Of a stretch of 64,000 bases of DNA, positions 39,653 through 48,333 are shown piece by piece. How positions within the stretch are numbered: the stretch's first letter is position 1; the number at the start of each line of letters is the position of its first letter. Below the pieces are notes generated by a model, which was given only the letters and a program-made list of their open reading frames with translations, was not told the origin of the DNA and ran no database searches. The stretch comes from an uncultured Bacteroides sp. (GTDB lineage Bacteria; Bacteroidota; Bacteroidia; Bacteroidales; Bacteroidaceae). The DNA is taken from contig NZ_CANRPM010000002.1 in assembly GCF_947632445.1 (NCBI RefSeq), positions 35,763 through 99,762 on the forward strand. Direction: 5' to 3'. Both the position numbers and the translations under genes were made by a program.

Positions 39653-40711
39653 TTAAAATCGTACTTGCACTTGGGTTTGCAGCAGATTGGAGCTTTCGCC
39701 CAGATGTGGGTCGCAATAGGTATATTGCACCTGCAGGCGGCATTTGGGGTAAAACCACCATTGTAGGCCGGCTATGTAGTTGGTTTGTTTGTTCTCCTTG
39801 GCCTTGTTCTTGTTGAGGTGGTCGTAAGAGGCTATGAGATCCACCTTGTTACTAACAAGGTGAATGTTAGTCGTGGCATAATAACCCTGGCTCTTCACGC
39901 TACCGTCTTTGCCGGCCAGATATTCACTGCGCAGATCAAGTTGTTTGAGCTTAATTTTGAAGCCTGTCGACCAGCGGTTACGTGTATAGCTATCGCCCAC
40001 CTGAATGTCCGGGTTAACGTCGGAAGTGGCTACAGCGCAACCTTTTCCCTTGACGAAAGAACCGTTTACGGATAACCATTTCAATGGATTGATCATCAGA
40101 TTACCCACAATATCTTTCTGGTTGTTACCGTCCTTCAGATTGATGCCCTGTCCGTTCATGACGGCCACTTTGTAACTCAACAGGCTTTTAAGTAAATCGC
40201 CGTAAATCATCAGCCCTATGTCGCGGCCGGTAGTCGATCCGTAGAGCGGGTCGCTTCCGTTGTATCCGGCGAGGTAATTGGCAGCCTGTGAGTTGACGTT
40301 AATCAGTTCGAGGGCACTGGGCGACATAGGATTTTCGATGGAATACATCGTCTTGAATTGTCCGATGCGCACGCCGATTTCCGGTAGAAAATGATATTCG
40401 GTGTACATTTCCAGTAATTTGGGTGAGTTGGCCAGGCTGTACATGAAGTAGCACGACCAACGATCGGTGATGCGTCCGCGAGCCATGAGGATGGCACGCT
40501 TGATATCAAATGTGTTGGTTTTGCTTGTGGGTTGGTCGTTATAGGTATATCCCATTTGGATGTATCCTTCCAGCGTGATACGCTCTTTCAGTGTGTTCAC
40601 GATGTGGGTCAGTGTCATGGCTTGTGATTTTTTCTCATCTTCCTGTTTGTCTTGTGCGGAGGCAGTAACCATGAAAATACAGGCAAACCATAGTATCAGC
40701 AATTTTCTCAT
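39653..40711 (-). CDS. Outer-membrane porin, phosphate-selective porin O/P-like
   Basis: The 352-residue protein has a signal peptide (MRKLLILWFACIFMVTASAQ) and a barrel of about 16 strands, with amphipathic segments such as ERITLEGYIQMGYTYND, FDIKRAILMARGRITDRWSC, YFMYSLANSPKLLEMYTEYH, IGVRIGQFKTMYSIENPMSP and the last strand LLQTQVQVRF ending in Phe. These features match the OprO/OprP-like porin family (PF07396), common in Bacteroidetes. Specificity for phosphate is established only for Pseudomonas members, so the solute is unknown here. It precedes glsA in an apparent two-gene unit and lies just beyond the pgk terminator. Confidence 0.88.
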   Translation of the reverse strand: MRKLLILWFACIFMVTASAQDKQEDEKKSQAMTLTHIVNTLKERITLEGYIQMGYTYNDQPTSKTNTFDIKRAILMARGRITDRWSCYFMYSLANSPKLLEMYTEYHFLPEIGVRIGQFKTMYSIENPMSPSALELINVNSQAANYLAGYNGSDPLYGSTTGRDIGLMIYGDLLKSLLSYKVAVMNGQGINLKDGNNQKDIVGNLMINPLKWLSVNGSFVKGKGCAVATSDVNPDIQVGDSYTRNRWSTGFKIKLKQLDLRSEYLAGKDGSVKSQGYYATTNIHLVSNKVDLIASYDHLNKNKAKENKQTNYIAGLQWWFYPKCRLQVQYTYCDPHLGESSNLLQTQVQVRF

Positions 40712-40725
40712 GAGGCATTAAAAAA

Positions 40726-40761
40726 GAAAGAGGGCGTATCGAAGCGGACACGCCCTCTTTC
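40726..40761 (-). terminator. Terminator of pgk
   Basis: GAAAGAGGGCGT (40726-40737) pairs perfectly with ACGCCCTCTTTC (40750-40761), 12-bp stem, 12-nt loop. On the minus strand it is followed by TTTTTT, the form of an intrinsic terminator for pgk. Confidence 0.9.
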
Positions 40762-40776
40762 GGTTGGTGATTAGTT

Positions 40777-42033
40777 TTATTCGTTGATAGCAGCAATACC
40801 CGGAAGAACCTTCCCTTCGATAGCTTCGAGCAATGCACCGCCACCCGTCGATACGTAAGATACGCCGCTGGCCAGGCCGAACTTGTTGACGCAAGCTACA
40901 GAGTCGCCGCCACCTACCAGTGAGAAGGCACCGTTCTTCGTAGCTTCTACGATAGCTTCGCCTACGGCACGAGAACCGTGTGTGAAGTTGTCAAATTCGA
41001 ATACGCCTGTCGGGCCGTTCCACAAGATAGTCTTGGAATTCTTGATAACATCGGCGAAGAGTTTTTCACTCTCAGGACCTATATCGAGACCTTCCCATCC
41101 TTCAAGAATTTCGTTTACCTTGCAGAACTTCGTATTGGCATCGTTAGAGAAAGAGTCTGCAATCTTGGCATCGGTAGCCAACACCAAATTTACGCCTTTT
41201 TCCTTGGCTTCTTTCATCAAGTCGAGGGCCAAATCAAGTTTGTCATCCTCGCAGATGGAGATACCGATCTTGCCACCCATAGCCTTGGTGAAAGTATAAG
41301 TCATACCGCCGGCGATAATGAGGTTGTCTACCTTGTTCAGCAGGTTTTCGATGATTTCAATCTTGGAAGAAACCTTCGAACCACCCATGATGGCGGTGAA
41401 TGGACGGTGGATGTCGTTCAGCACTTTGTCTACAGCCTTTACTTCCTTTTCCATCAGATAACCGAACATCTTGTGGTCTTTGTCGAAATATTGTGCGATG
41501 AGTGCCGTAGAAGCGTGTGCGCGGTGAGCAGTGCCGAAAGCATCGTTCACGTAGCAGTCGGCATACGAAGCCAACTTCTTGGTGAATGCCTTCTGGCTTT
41601 CCTTTACTTTAGCTTTGGCAGCTTTCTTCTCTTCGTCGGTAGCGTCTTCAGCAAGACCGCGGGGTTTGCCTTCTTCTTCGGCATAGAAACGCAGGTTTTC
41701 CAGCAGGAGAGCTTCACCCGGTTGCAGAGCAGCAGCCTTTACGGCAGCTTCTTCACCCATGCAGTCGTTGGCGAACTGGACTTCAATGCCCAGCAGCTCG
41801 TTCAGGTGGTTCAGGATGTGTTTCAGGGAGAATTTTTCGGCTACGCCTTTCGGACGGCCTAAGTGAGAGCCGATTATCAAACTACCGCCTTCGGTCAGAA
41901 TCTTCTTCAGTGTAGGAAGAGCAGCACGCATACGGGTGTCATCTGTGATGTTGAAATTCTCGTCCAAGGGCACATTGAAGTCCACACGGACAAATGCCTT
42001 CTTACCGGCAAAGTTGAATTGATTAATTGTCAT
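40777..42033 (-). CDS. pgk: Phosphoglycerate kinase
   Basis: Pgk transfers a phosphate from 1,3-bisphosphoglycerate to ADP, an ATP-yielding step of glycolysis. The 418 residues form the usual two lobes: the N-terminal substrate lobe starts [20 protein letters not shown] with [12 protein letters not shown], then [12 protein letters not shown], and the hinge [19 protein letters not shown]. The nucleotide lobe has [16 protein letters not shown] and [18 protein letters not shown]. It is monocistronic, with a TAACTTTG box 53 nt upstream and a strong terminator 16 nt downstream. Confidence 0.98.
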   Translation of the reverse strand: MTINQFNFAGKKAFVRVDFNVPLDENFNITDDTRMRAALPTLKKILTEGGSLIIGSHLGRPKGVAEKFSLKHILNHLNELLGIEVQFANDCMGEEAAVKAAALQPGEALLLENLRFYAEEEGKPRGLAEDATDEEKKAAKAKVKESQKAFTKKLASYADCYVNDAFGTAHRAHASTALIAQYFDKDHKMFGYLMEKEVKAVDKVLNDIHRPFTAIMGGSKVSSKIEIIENLLNKVDNLIIAGGMTYTFTKAMGGKIGISICEDDKLDLALDLMKEAKEKGVNLVLATDAKIADSFSNDANTKFCKVNEILEGWEGLDIGPESEKLFADVIKNSKTILWNGPTGVFEFDNFTHGSRAVGEAIVEATKNGAFSLVGGGDSVACVNKFGLASGVSYVSTGGGALLEAIEGKVLPGIAAINE

Positions 42034-42085
42034 AATGCGCTATTTTATTTAAAAGTGTTACGAATATTCTCGCTTTACTTGCCCG

Positions 42086-42093
42086 CAAAGTTA
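42086..42093 (-). promoter_or_regulatory. Bacteroides -7 box (TAACTTTG) for pgk
   Basis: Minus-strand TAACTTTG, 53 nt before the pgk ATG. Confidence 0.6.
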
Positions 42094-42176
42094 GCATTAT
42101 TTTCTATAATATGTTCGCAGCGGGCGTTTTTTTTAAGTCTTGAAAGTTAAAAATATGTTGGATATTCCCTTGTAAA

Positions 42177-42839
42177 TTAACTTTTTACTTCTTTTAATCC
42201 CGTTCTTCTTTCGTAATCCTTGCAAAACGTCTTCAGGCCACAGGCGTCGCATCTGGGTGTTCGTGCTTGGCACACGTAGCGTCCGTGCAGGATGAGCCAG
42301 TGGTGGGCGATGGGAATATCAGCCTCTGGGATATGCTTTGTCAGCTCCTTTTCCACGCTCAGCGGGGTGGTACAATTTGGGCCTGCCAGTCCCAGCCGGT
42401 GGCTTACGCGGAAAACGTGTGTATCCACCGCCATGGCAGCCTTGTTGAACACGACCGATTGGATGACGTTGGCTGTCTTGCGTCCTACGCCGGGCAGCTT
42501 GATGAGTTCCTCCAGCGTGTCGGGCACCTGACTTCCGAAGTCCTTGACGAGCATCTGTGCCATGCCCACTAAGTGGCGGGCCTTGTTGTTGGGGTAGGAC
42601 ACACTTCGGATGTATTCGAACACCACTTCGGGCGTGGTGGCGGCCAGCGCTTCGGGGGTGGGGAAGTCGTGGAAAAGCGGTGGCGTAATCATGTTTACCC
42701 GCTTGTCCGTACATTGTGCCGACAAAATGACGGCTATCAACAACTCGAAAGGATTGCTATAGTGCAACTCTGTTTCGGCTACGGGCTGGCTTTCTCTGAA
42801 CCAGGCCAGTATCTTTTCGTATCGTTCTTTCTTTCTCAT
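42177..42839 (-). CDS. nth: Endonuclease III
   Basis: Nth removes oxidised pyrimidines from DNA and nicks the abasic site. The 220-residue protein has the helix-hairpin-helix LIKLPGVGRKTANVIQSVVF with the catalytic Lys (GRKTAN), the catalytic Asp in MAVDTHVFRVSHRLGL, and the four-cysteine iron-sulfur loop CQARTPRCDACGLKTFC (Cys spacing 6-2-5). Its ATG overlaps the stop of the MFS transporter gene by 4 nt. It is the last gene of a pheS-MFS-nth unit. Confidence 0.97.
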   Translation of the reverse strand: MRKKERYEKILAWFRESQPVAETELHYSNPFELLIAVILSAQCTDKRVNMITPPLFHDFPTPEALAATTPEVVFEYIRSVSYPNNKARHLVGMAQMLVKDFGSQVPDTLEELIKLPGVGRKTANVIQSVVFNKAAMAVDTHVFRVSHRLGLAGPNCTTPLSVEKELTKHIPEADIPIAHHWLILHGRYVCQARTPRCDACGLKTFCKDYERRTGLKEVKS

Positions 42840-44032
42840 CTCAGTTTGTTTCGATGATAGTGGGGTGCCACTTTCAGGTTAAAGTACAGCATGGATACCA
42901 CCGTCAGGCAGGCGCCGAAAAGGTAAGCCTTGTCGAAGGTACTGATTTCGGCAATATATCCGCCGGCCAGCATGCCGATGCCGATGCCCACGTCCCACGA
43001 CGTGAGGTAAGTCGATGTGGCGGTGCCGCGCTGGCTGTTGGGCGCCAGATTGACGAACAGGGTATTGTAGGCAGGAAACATAGTGCCGAAGCCGATGCCC
43101 AGCAGCAGGGCGATGGTAAAGAACACCACCGTACAGGCCTGTCTGTCCCAACGGGTAATGTACACGCATGCGGCCAGCAGGAAGAAGCTGAATACCACCA
43201 ACACCAGTCCTGCGGATATGACTTGCGTAATCTTGCCCCGATCCACCAGTCGCCCGGAGAAGAGGCGCGACACAGCCATGCCCAGTGCCATGAAGGTGAA
43301 GAAGAAGCCTGTGGAGGCGTCTATCTCGATTTGGCGGGCATACATGGCCACGTAGTTGGTTGTCATACCGTAGGGGATGGACAGAAGCAGAAGGCCGGCT
43401 CCGGCAGGAAGTCCCTTAAGCAGGATGAAGCGGTCGAGCGAGATGGGGTCATGCTTTACGGGCGTCTTGTAGGGCGTCTTAACCAGCAAGGCACAACAGA
43501 AACCGACCAAACACGATCCTAACGAAGCGCAGAAAATCCATGTGTAGCCGATGCCCGCATCATGCAGGAAGAGGCCCATCATGGGCCCGATGGACATGGC
43601 TATGTTGTTAGCCAGCCCATAATAGCCCAATCCTTCGCCACGACGCGACGAGGGCATGATGTCGATGACCACCGTGTTGCCGCCCACCGTCACCATACCG
43701 AACGACACGCCATGAACGATGCGCAGGGCGATGAAGAGGGTCAGGGTGCCGGCCAGCAAATAGCCGCCGAAGATGGACGTAAAGATGAAATAGGCCAACA
43801 GATAGAGGGGCTTTCGGGCGAACGTGTCGAGCAGGTAGCCTGAGAAAGGACGGATGCACAGGGCCGCGATGGTATAGCACGACAGAACGAGCCCCATCGT
43901 GAACTTGTCTGCTCCGAATACTTCCGTCAGGTAAAAGGGAAGCACGGGCATCATCAGCCAGAAGCCGAAGTAGAGCAGAAAGTTGGCTGCTATGATGAAG
44001 CAGTAACTCGGAGTGATGAGCTTGTCTTTCAC
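42836..44032 (-). CDS. MFS transporter of unknown substrate
   Basis: The 398-residue protein has 12 membrane helices and the MFS pattern: MPVLPFYLTEVFGADKFTMG, an RPFSGYLLDTFARKPLYLLA loop between helices 2 and 3, and SSRRGEGLGYYGLANNIAMS between helices 4 and 5, typical of the YfcJ/YhhS-like and drug/sugar efflux branch. The second half repeats the pattern (RLFSGRLVDRGKITQVISAG). The substrate cannot be told. It lies 15 nt after pheS and overlaps nth by 4 nt, an operon position without obvious functional logic. Confidence 0.9.
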   Translation of the reverse strand: MKDKLITPSYCFIIAANFLLYFGFWLMMPVLPFYLTEVFGADKFTMGLVLSCYTIAALCIRPFSGYLLDTFARKPLYLLAYFIFTSIFGGYLLAGTLTLFIALRIVHGVSFGMVTVGGNTVVIDIMPSSRRGEGLGYYGLANNIAMSIGPMMGLFLHDAGIGYTWIFCASLGSCLVGFCCALLVKTPYKTPVKHDPISLDRFILLKGLPAGAGLLLLSIPYGMTTNYVAMYARQIEIDASTGFFFTFMALGMAVSRLFSGRLVDRGKITQVISAGLVLVVFSFFLLAACVYITRWDRQACTVVFFTIALLLGIGFGTMFPAYNTLFVNLAPNSQRGTATSTYLTSWDVGIGIGMLAGGYIAEISTFDKAYLFGACLTVVSMLYFNLKVAPHYHRNKLR

Positions 44033-44047
44033 CCTTTTCTTTCCTCC

Positions 44048-45082
44048 TTATCGGGCCGCTTCGAATTCCTTCAAGAAGCGGGTGTCGTTTTCAGAGAACA
44101 TGCGCAGGTCTTTCACCTGATACTTTAGGTTGGCGATGCGCTCAATACCCATACCCAAGGCATAGCCGGAGTAGACCTTGCTGTCGATGCCGCAGACTTC
44201 GAGTACATTGGGGTCTACCATGCCGCATCCCAGGATTTCCACCCAGCCTGTGCCTTTGCAGAAGGGACATCCCTTGCCGCCGCAGATGTTGCAGCTGATG
44301 TCCATCTCGGCACTTGGCTCCGTGAAGGGGAAGTACGACGGACGTAGACGTATTTTTGTCTCGTTGCCGAACATCTCTTGAGCAAAGAGCAGCAATACCT
44401 GCTTCAGGTCGGTGAAAGATACGTTTTTGTCGATGTAGAGAGCTTCTACCTGGTGGAAGAAGCAGTGTGCACGGTAGCTGATGGCCTCGTTGCGGTACAC
44501 GCGTCCCGGACAGATGATGCGGATGGGCGGCTCGGCATGCTCCATAGTACGTACCTGTACGGAGCTGGTGTGCGAGCGCAGGATGATGTTCTTGGTTACG
44601 TCGCCGGGATTCACGTTCACGAAGAAAGTGTCCTGCATGTCGCGTGCCGGATGGTCGGCAGCGAAGTTCAGTTTGGTATATACGTGCAGGTCGTCCTCCA
44701 CTTCGGGTCCGTCGGCGATGCTGAAGCCCATACGTGCAAAGATGTCGATGATTTCGTTCTTGACGATGGACAGGGGATGGCGTGTGCCCAGCCCGATGGG
44801 GTAGGCGGTGCGTGTCAGGTCAAGGTCTTCACACCCCGTGTCCTTACTTTCGAACTGCTCCTTTAAGGCGTTGATTTTCTCCTGTGCCTTGTTCTTGAGT
44901 TCGTTTAGCTTCATGCCCACTTCCTTTTTCTGTTCAGCGGGCACATTACGGAAGTCTGCCATCAGTTCGTTGATGGCTCCCTTCTTGCTGAGGTACTTGA
45001 TGCGGAGCGCCTCCAGTTCTCCGATGTTGGAGGCCGTCAGTGCTTCCACTTCCTGCAGAAGCTCGTTGATTTTAGCTATCAT
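44048..45082 (-). CDS. pheS: Phenylalanyl-tRNA synthetase alpha subunit
   Basis: PheS is the catalytic subunit of the (alpha-beta)2 enzyme charging tRNA-Phe. From ATG 45082 the protein has 344 residues, close to the usual 330-340. The frame stays open upstream into the tRNA-Ala gene, but that part is beyond the TATCTTTG box and is not protein. It has the N-terminal coiled coil (LGELEALRIKYLSKK-like, with KKGAINELMADFRNVPAEQK), motif 2 around RTMEHAEPPIRIICPGRVYR, a cysteine-rich stretch CNICGGKGCPFCKGTGW, and motif 3 in GYALGMGIERIANLKYQVKD. pheT is not in the window. Confidence 0.97.
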   Translation of the reverse strand: MIAKINELLQEVEALTASNIGELEALRIKYLSKKGAINELMADFRNVPAEQKKEVGMKLNELKNKAQEKINALKEQFESKDTGCEDLDLTRTAYPIGLGTRHPLSIVKNEIIDIFARMGFSIADGPEVEDDLHVYTKLNFAADHPARDMQDTFFVNVNPGDVTKNIILRSHTSSVQVRTMEHAEPPIRIICPGRVYRNEAISYRAHCFFHQVEALYIDKNVSFTDLKQVLLLFAQEMFGNETKIRLRPSYFPFTEPSAEMDISCNICGGKGCPFCKGTGWVEILGCGMVDPNVLEVCGIDSKVYSGYALGMGIERIANLKYQVKDLRMFSENDTRFLKEFEAAR

Positions 45083-45127
45083 ATCGTTGTTGTCTTTTTG
45101 AATTCCCGTCTTGGTTTGAAAACGTTG

Positions 45128-45135
45128 CAAAGATA
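45128..45135 (-). promoter_or_regulatory. Bacteroides -7 box (TATCTTTG) for pheS-MFS-nth
   Basis: Minus-strand TATCTTTG, 46 nt before the pheS ATG and downstream of the tRNA-Ala terminator. Confidence 0.65.
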
Positions 45136-45182
45136 CAACTTTCTTGTCACATCGTTCCGCTATGTGTGGGAAAGATAGGAAA

Positions 45183-45215
45183 AAAGTCCTTGAAACTTCC
45201 GTTTTCAAGGACTTT
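45183..45215 (-). terminator. Terminator of tRNA-Ala
   Basis: AAAGTCCTTGAAA (45183-45195) pairs perfectly with TTTCAAGGACTTT (45203-45215); on the minus strand the stem is followed by TTT-rich sequence. It sits 4 nt beyond the tRNA 3' end. Confidence 0.85.
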
Positions 45216-45218
45216 GCG

Positions 45219-45292
45219 TGGAGCATAGCGGACTCGAACCGCTCACCTCGACACTGCCAGTGTCGCGCTCTAGCCAGATGAGCTAATACCCC
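45219..45292 (-). tRNA. tRNA-Ala (anticodon GGC)
   Basis: The 74-nt minus-strand sequence folds with acceptor GGGGTAT/ATGCTCC, discriminator A, anticodon stem CGACA/TGTCG and loop CTGGCAG giving anticodon GGC, and T loop TTCGAGT. The acceptor has the G3-U70 wobble pair that identifies alanine tRNAs. CCA is not encoded. Confidence 0.95.
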
Positions 45293-45334
45293 AAAATGTA
45301 AACGTTTGCAGCGTTTGCTTTCGTTTTGATGGTG

Positions 45335-45342
45335 CAAAGATA
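45335..45342 (-). promoter_or_regulatory. -7 box (TATCTTTG) for tRNA-Ala
   Basis: Minus-strand TATCTTTG, 42 nt upstream of the mature tRNA 5' end. Confidence 0.6.
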
Positions 45343-45365
45343 ATGTATATTTCTGAAATAATTGC

Positions 45366-45373
45366 TATGTTTG
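45366..45373 (+). promoter_or_regulatory. Bacteroides -7 box (TATGTTTG) for the DUF4286-ruvC operon
   Basis: TATGTTTG, 23 nt before ATG 45397. Its place supports 45397, rather than the in-frame ATG at 45343, as the start of the DUF4286 gene. Confidence 0.6.
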
Positions 45374-45396
45374 CAGAAAAAAATAGCGATAGAATT

Positions 45397-45702
45397 ATGT
45401 TGGTATATAATACAACGTATCATGTGGAGGATGAACAGGAGAAATATTTCCTTATTTGGATGAGAGAATTCTACCTGCCCGAAGTGGAAAAGGGAGGCAT
45501 GCTGCGTTTACCGCGTATCCTGCGTATTCTGAGTCATCGTGAAGAAGGAAGTTCCTGTTATTCTGTTCAGTTCGAGGTGGAGAGCTCGGCCTTGCTTCAT
45601 CGTTGGCATCGCGAACAAGGCGTGAAGCTCAATGAAGAGCTGCTTCGACTATTTAAAGACAAGGTGGTAGGATTTCCGACGTTGATGGAGGAGGTAGAGT
45701 GA
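45397..45702 (+). CDS. DUF4286 family protein
   Basis: From ATG 45397 the protein has 101 residues and begins [20 protein letters not shown], the characteristic DUF4286 opening. It continues [20 protein letters not shown] and ends [14 protein letters not shown]. The family is a small cytoplasmic protein of Bacteroidetes with no known function; the length is normal. Its stop overlaps the ruvC start by 4 nt, so the two are translationally coupled, a linkage that might hint at a role near recombination or just reflect gene packing. A start at 45343 would place the promoter box inside the gene and is rejected. Confidence 0.85.
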   Translation: MLVYNTTYHVEDEQEKYFLIWMREFYLPEVEKGGMLRLPRILRILSHREEGSSCYSVQFEVESSALLHRWHREQGVKLNEELLRLFKDKVVGFPTLMEEVE

Positions 45703-46271
45703 TAGTATCAGTCAAGGAAAAGGTTATTTTGGGTATCGATCCGGGTACTAATATCATGGGCTACGGAGTGTTGCGTGTGACGGGCACCAACCCCGAAATG
45801 GTGGCTATGGGAGTCATTGATTTGCGACGTGCAGGAGATACTTACCTTAAACTGAGGCATATCCACCAGCGGGTACTGGGAATAATTGAGAGCTATCTGC
45901 CCGATGAGTTGGCTATTGAAGCGCCCTTTTTCGGTAAAAATGTCCAGTCCATGCTTAAATTGGGGCGTGCCCAGGGAGTTGCTATGGCTGCTGCCCTAAG
46001 TCGTGACATTCCTATCACCGAATATGCTCCTCTTAAGATTAAAATGGCTATTACCGGTAATGGGCAGGCTTCGAAAGAACAAGTGGCCGATATGTTGCAG
46101 CGCATGCTTCGTTTCGACAAAAGCCAGATGCCTGCTTTTATGGATGCTACAGACGCGATGGCGGCTGCCTACTGCCATTATTTGCAGATGGGGCGTCCTA
46201 TGGCGGAGAAGGCCTATCATGGGTGGAAAGACTTTATTGCCAAAAATCCCGATAAGGTGAAGGGAGGATAA
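45699..46271 (+). CDS. ruvC: Holliday junction resolvase RuvC
   Basis: RuvC cuts Holliday junctions made during recombination, working with RuvAB. The 190-residue protein begins with GTG and reads [19 protein letters not shown] with the first catalytic Asp, then [18 protein letters not shown] with the catalytic Glu, and [18 protein letters not shown] with the last two acidic residues. Length is near the family's 170-190. The GTG start overlaps the DUF4286 stop (GTGA). Confidence 0.97.
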   Translation: MIVSVKEKVILGIDPGTNIMGYGVLRVTGTNPEMVAMGVIDLRRAGDTYLKLRHIHQRVLGIIESYLPDELAIEAPFFGKNVQSMLKLGRAQGVAMAAALSRDIPITEYAPLKIKMAITGNGQASKEQVADMLQRMLRFDKSQMPAFMDATDAMAAAYCHYLQMGRPMAEKAYHGWKDFIAKNPDKVKGG

Positions 46272-46290
46272 ATTATACATAATATAGAAG

Positions 46291-48297
46291 ATGGAAGCCA
46301 TGAAAATGAACGATTTAATCATTGTAGGGGTGGCGGTGGCAACGACTGCCGGTTGTACATCCGTGAAGAACGAATATGCCTCCTATGAGCTTTATCCCGT
46401 GCGTTCGGGCAGCTTGACAGAGATGGAGTGTACTTCTGAAGCTGCCCATTTTTCCGTATGGGCGCCTACCGCAGACGAAGTACGTCTTATGCTCTATGAA
46501 GCAGGTGAAGGCGGCCATGCCTACGCGACGGTCAGTATGGAGGCAGGTGAAGAAGGTGTTTGGCACGCTACGGTGAAAGAGAATCTGTTGGGTAAGTTCT
46601 ATACCTTTAATATAAAAATGGATGATCGGTGGTTGGGAGATACGCCGGGTATCAATGCTAAGGCAGTTGGTGTGAATGGCAAGCGTGCTGCCATCATTGA
46701 TATGAGGACTACCGACCCTGAAGGATGGATTGACGACCGCCGTCCGCCACTCCGGTCTTTTGCCGATATTGTGATTTATGAGATGCATCACCGCGATTTT
46801 TCCGTTTCGCCGACATCGGGTATTGAGCATAAGGGAAAGTTTTTGGCTCTGACTGAAGAAGGAACCCGTTCTCCCGAAGGGCTGGCTACGGGTATCGACC
46901 ACTTGAAGGAATTGGGAGTTACTCATGTTCATTTGCTTCCTTCCTATGACTATGCTTCCGTGGACGAAACGAAACTGAGCGAGAACCAATACAACTGGGG
47001 ATATGACCCTCAGAATTATAACGTTCCTGATGGCTCTTACTCAACGGATCCTTATGACCCCGCTGCACGTATTCGTGAGTTCAAACAGATGGTGCAGGCA
47101 TTCCATAAAGCCGGCATCCGTGTCATTCTCGATGTTGTGTATAACCATACTTTCAATATCGCCGGCAGTAACTTTGAACGCACGGCTCCCGGTTACTTCT
47201 ATCGCCAGAAGCCCGACGGTACGTATGCCGATGCTTCAGCTTGCGGTAACGAAACGGCCAGTGATCGTCCCATGATGCGGAAGTATATGATTGAATCTGT
47301 ACTATACTGGGTGAACGAATATCACATTGACGGCTTCCGGTTTGATCTGATGGGTATTCACGACATAAAGACCATGAACGAAATACGGGCTGCACTGACA
47401 GCCGTTGACCCTTCCATCGTTGTCTACGGCGAGGGATGGGCCGCCCAGGCTCCTCAACTTCCTCAAGACTCGTTGGCTATGAAGGCTAATACGTATCGTA
47501 TGCCGGGTATCGCCGCCTTCAGCGACGAGATGCGCGACGCCCTTCGCGGCCCCTTCAACGACAACAGACAGGGTGCCTTTCTGGCAGGTTTGCCGGGTGG
47601 CGAGGAGAGTATTAAGTTCGGCATTGCGGGTGCCGTACAGCATCCACAGGTGTGCAACGATTCCGTTAATTATAGCCGGGCATCTTGGGCAGCCGAGCCT
47701 ACGCAGATGATCAGTTACGTATCTTGTCACGACGATATGTGTCTTGTCGACCGACTGCGTGCCAGTATTCCCGACATGAAGGACGACGAACTGGCCCGCC
47801 TCGACAAGTTGGCTCAGACAGCGGTTTTCACTTCGCAGGGTATTCCTTTCATCTATGCCGGCGAGGAAGTGATGCGCGACAAGAAGGGAGTGCACAACAG
47901 TTACCAGAGTCCCGATTCCATCAACGCCATCGACTGGAGCCGCAAGGCCCTGCATGCCGATGTCTTTGCCTACTACAAGGGTCTGATACAGTTGCGCAAG
48001 AACCATCCGGCCTTCCGTTTGGGAGATGCCGATCTTGTACGCTGTCATTTGGAGTTCTTGCCTGTTGAAGGTACGAATGTAGTGGCATGGCGCCTGAAAG
48101 AACATGCCGGTGGCGATATGTGGGAAGATATTGTCGTTGTGCTCAATTCACGTCGCGAGCCGGCACGTGTAGCCGTGCCTCAGGGTAGTTATACCGTTGT
48201 GTGCAAGGACGGATGTATCAATGAGGACGGTTTGGCCAAAGTGTCGGGTGCAGAACTGACGGTGCCTGCCCAATCGGCTCTCATTGCCTGGAAATAA
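46291..48297 (+). CDS. pulA: Type I pullulanase, lipoprotein (GH13)
   Basis: The 668-residue enzyme cleaves alpha-1,6 branches of pullulan, glycogen or starch fragments. A lipoprotein-like signal (NDLIIVGVAVATTAGC) precedes a CBM48-like domain (about 45-130, AAHFSVWAPTADEVRLMLYE). The GH13 barrel has the pullulanase motif YNWGYDPQNYNVPDGSYSTD and conserved regions VILDVVYNHTFN, DGFRFDLMGIHDI (nucleophile Asp), IVVYGEGWAAQ (acid Glu) and SYVSCHDD. It starts 19 nt after ruvC. ATGs at 46300 and 46306 are possible alternative starts. The lipid anchor suggests location at the periplasmic face or the cell surface. Confidence 0.94.
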   Translation: MEAMKMNDLIIVGVAVATTAGCTSVKNEYASYELYPVRSGSLTEMECTSEAAHFSVWAPTADEVRLMLYEAGEGGHAYATVSMEAGEEGVWHATVKENLLGKFYTFNIKMDDRWLGDTPGINAKAVGVNGKRAAIIDMRTTDPEGWIDDRRPPLRSFADIVIYEMHHRDFSVSPTSGIEHKGKFLALTEEGTRSPEGLATGIDHLKELGVTHVHLLPSYDYASVDETKLSENQYNWGYDPQNYNVPDGSYSTDPYDPAARIREFKQMVQAFHKAGIRVILDVVYNHTFNIAGSNFERTAPGYFYRQKPDGTYADASACGNETASDRPMMRKYMIESVLYWVNEYHIDGFRFDLMGIHDIKTMNEIRAALTAVDPSIVVYGEGWAAQAPQLPQDSLAMKANTYRMPGIAAFSDEMRDALRGPFNDNRQGAFLAGLPGGEESIKFGIAGAVQHPQVCNDSVNYSRASWAAEPTQMISYVSCHDDMCLVDRLRASIPDMKDDELARLDKLAQTAVFTSQGIPFIYAGEEVMRDKKGVHNSYQSPDSINAIDWSRKALHADVFAYYKGLIQLRKNHPAFRLGDADLVRCHLEFLPVEGTNVVAWRLKEHAGGDMWEDIVVVLNSRREPARVAVPQGSYTVVCKDGCINEDGLAKVSGAELTVPAQSALIAWK

Positions 48298-48333
48298 ATT
48301 TCGATTATCCACTCTTTTCAATTAAAAAAAGAA

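Noticed and set aside
45083..45337. Upstream extension of the pheS reading frame
   Set aside because: The extension runs through a terminator and the whole tRNA-Ala gene and lies beyond the pheS -7 box; PheS homologues begin at MIAKINELL.
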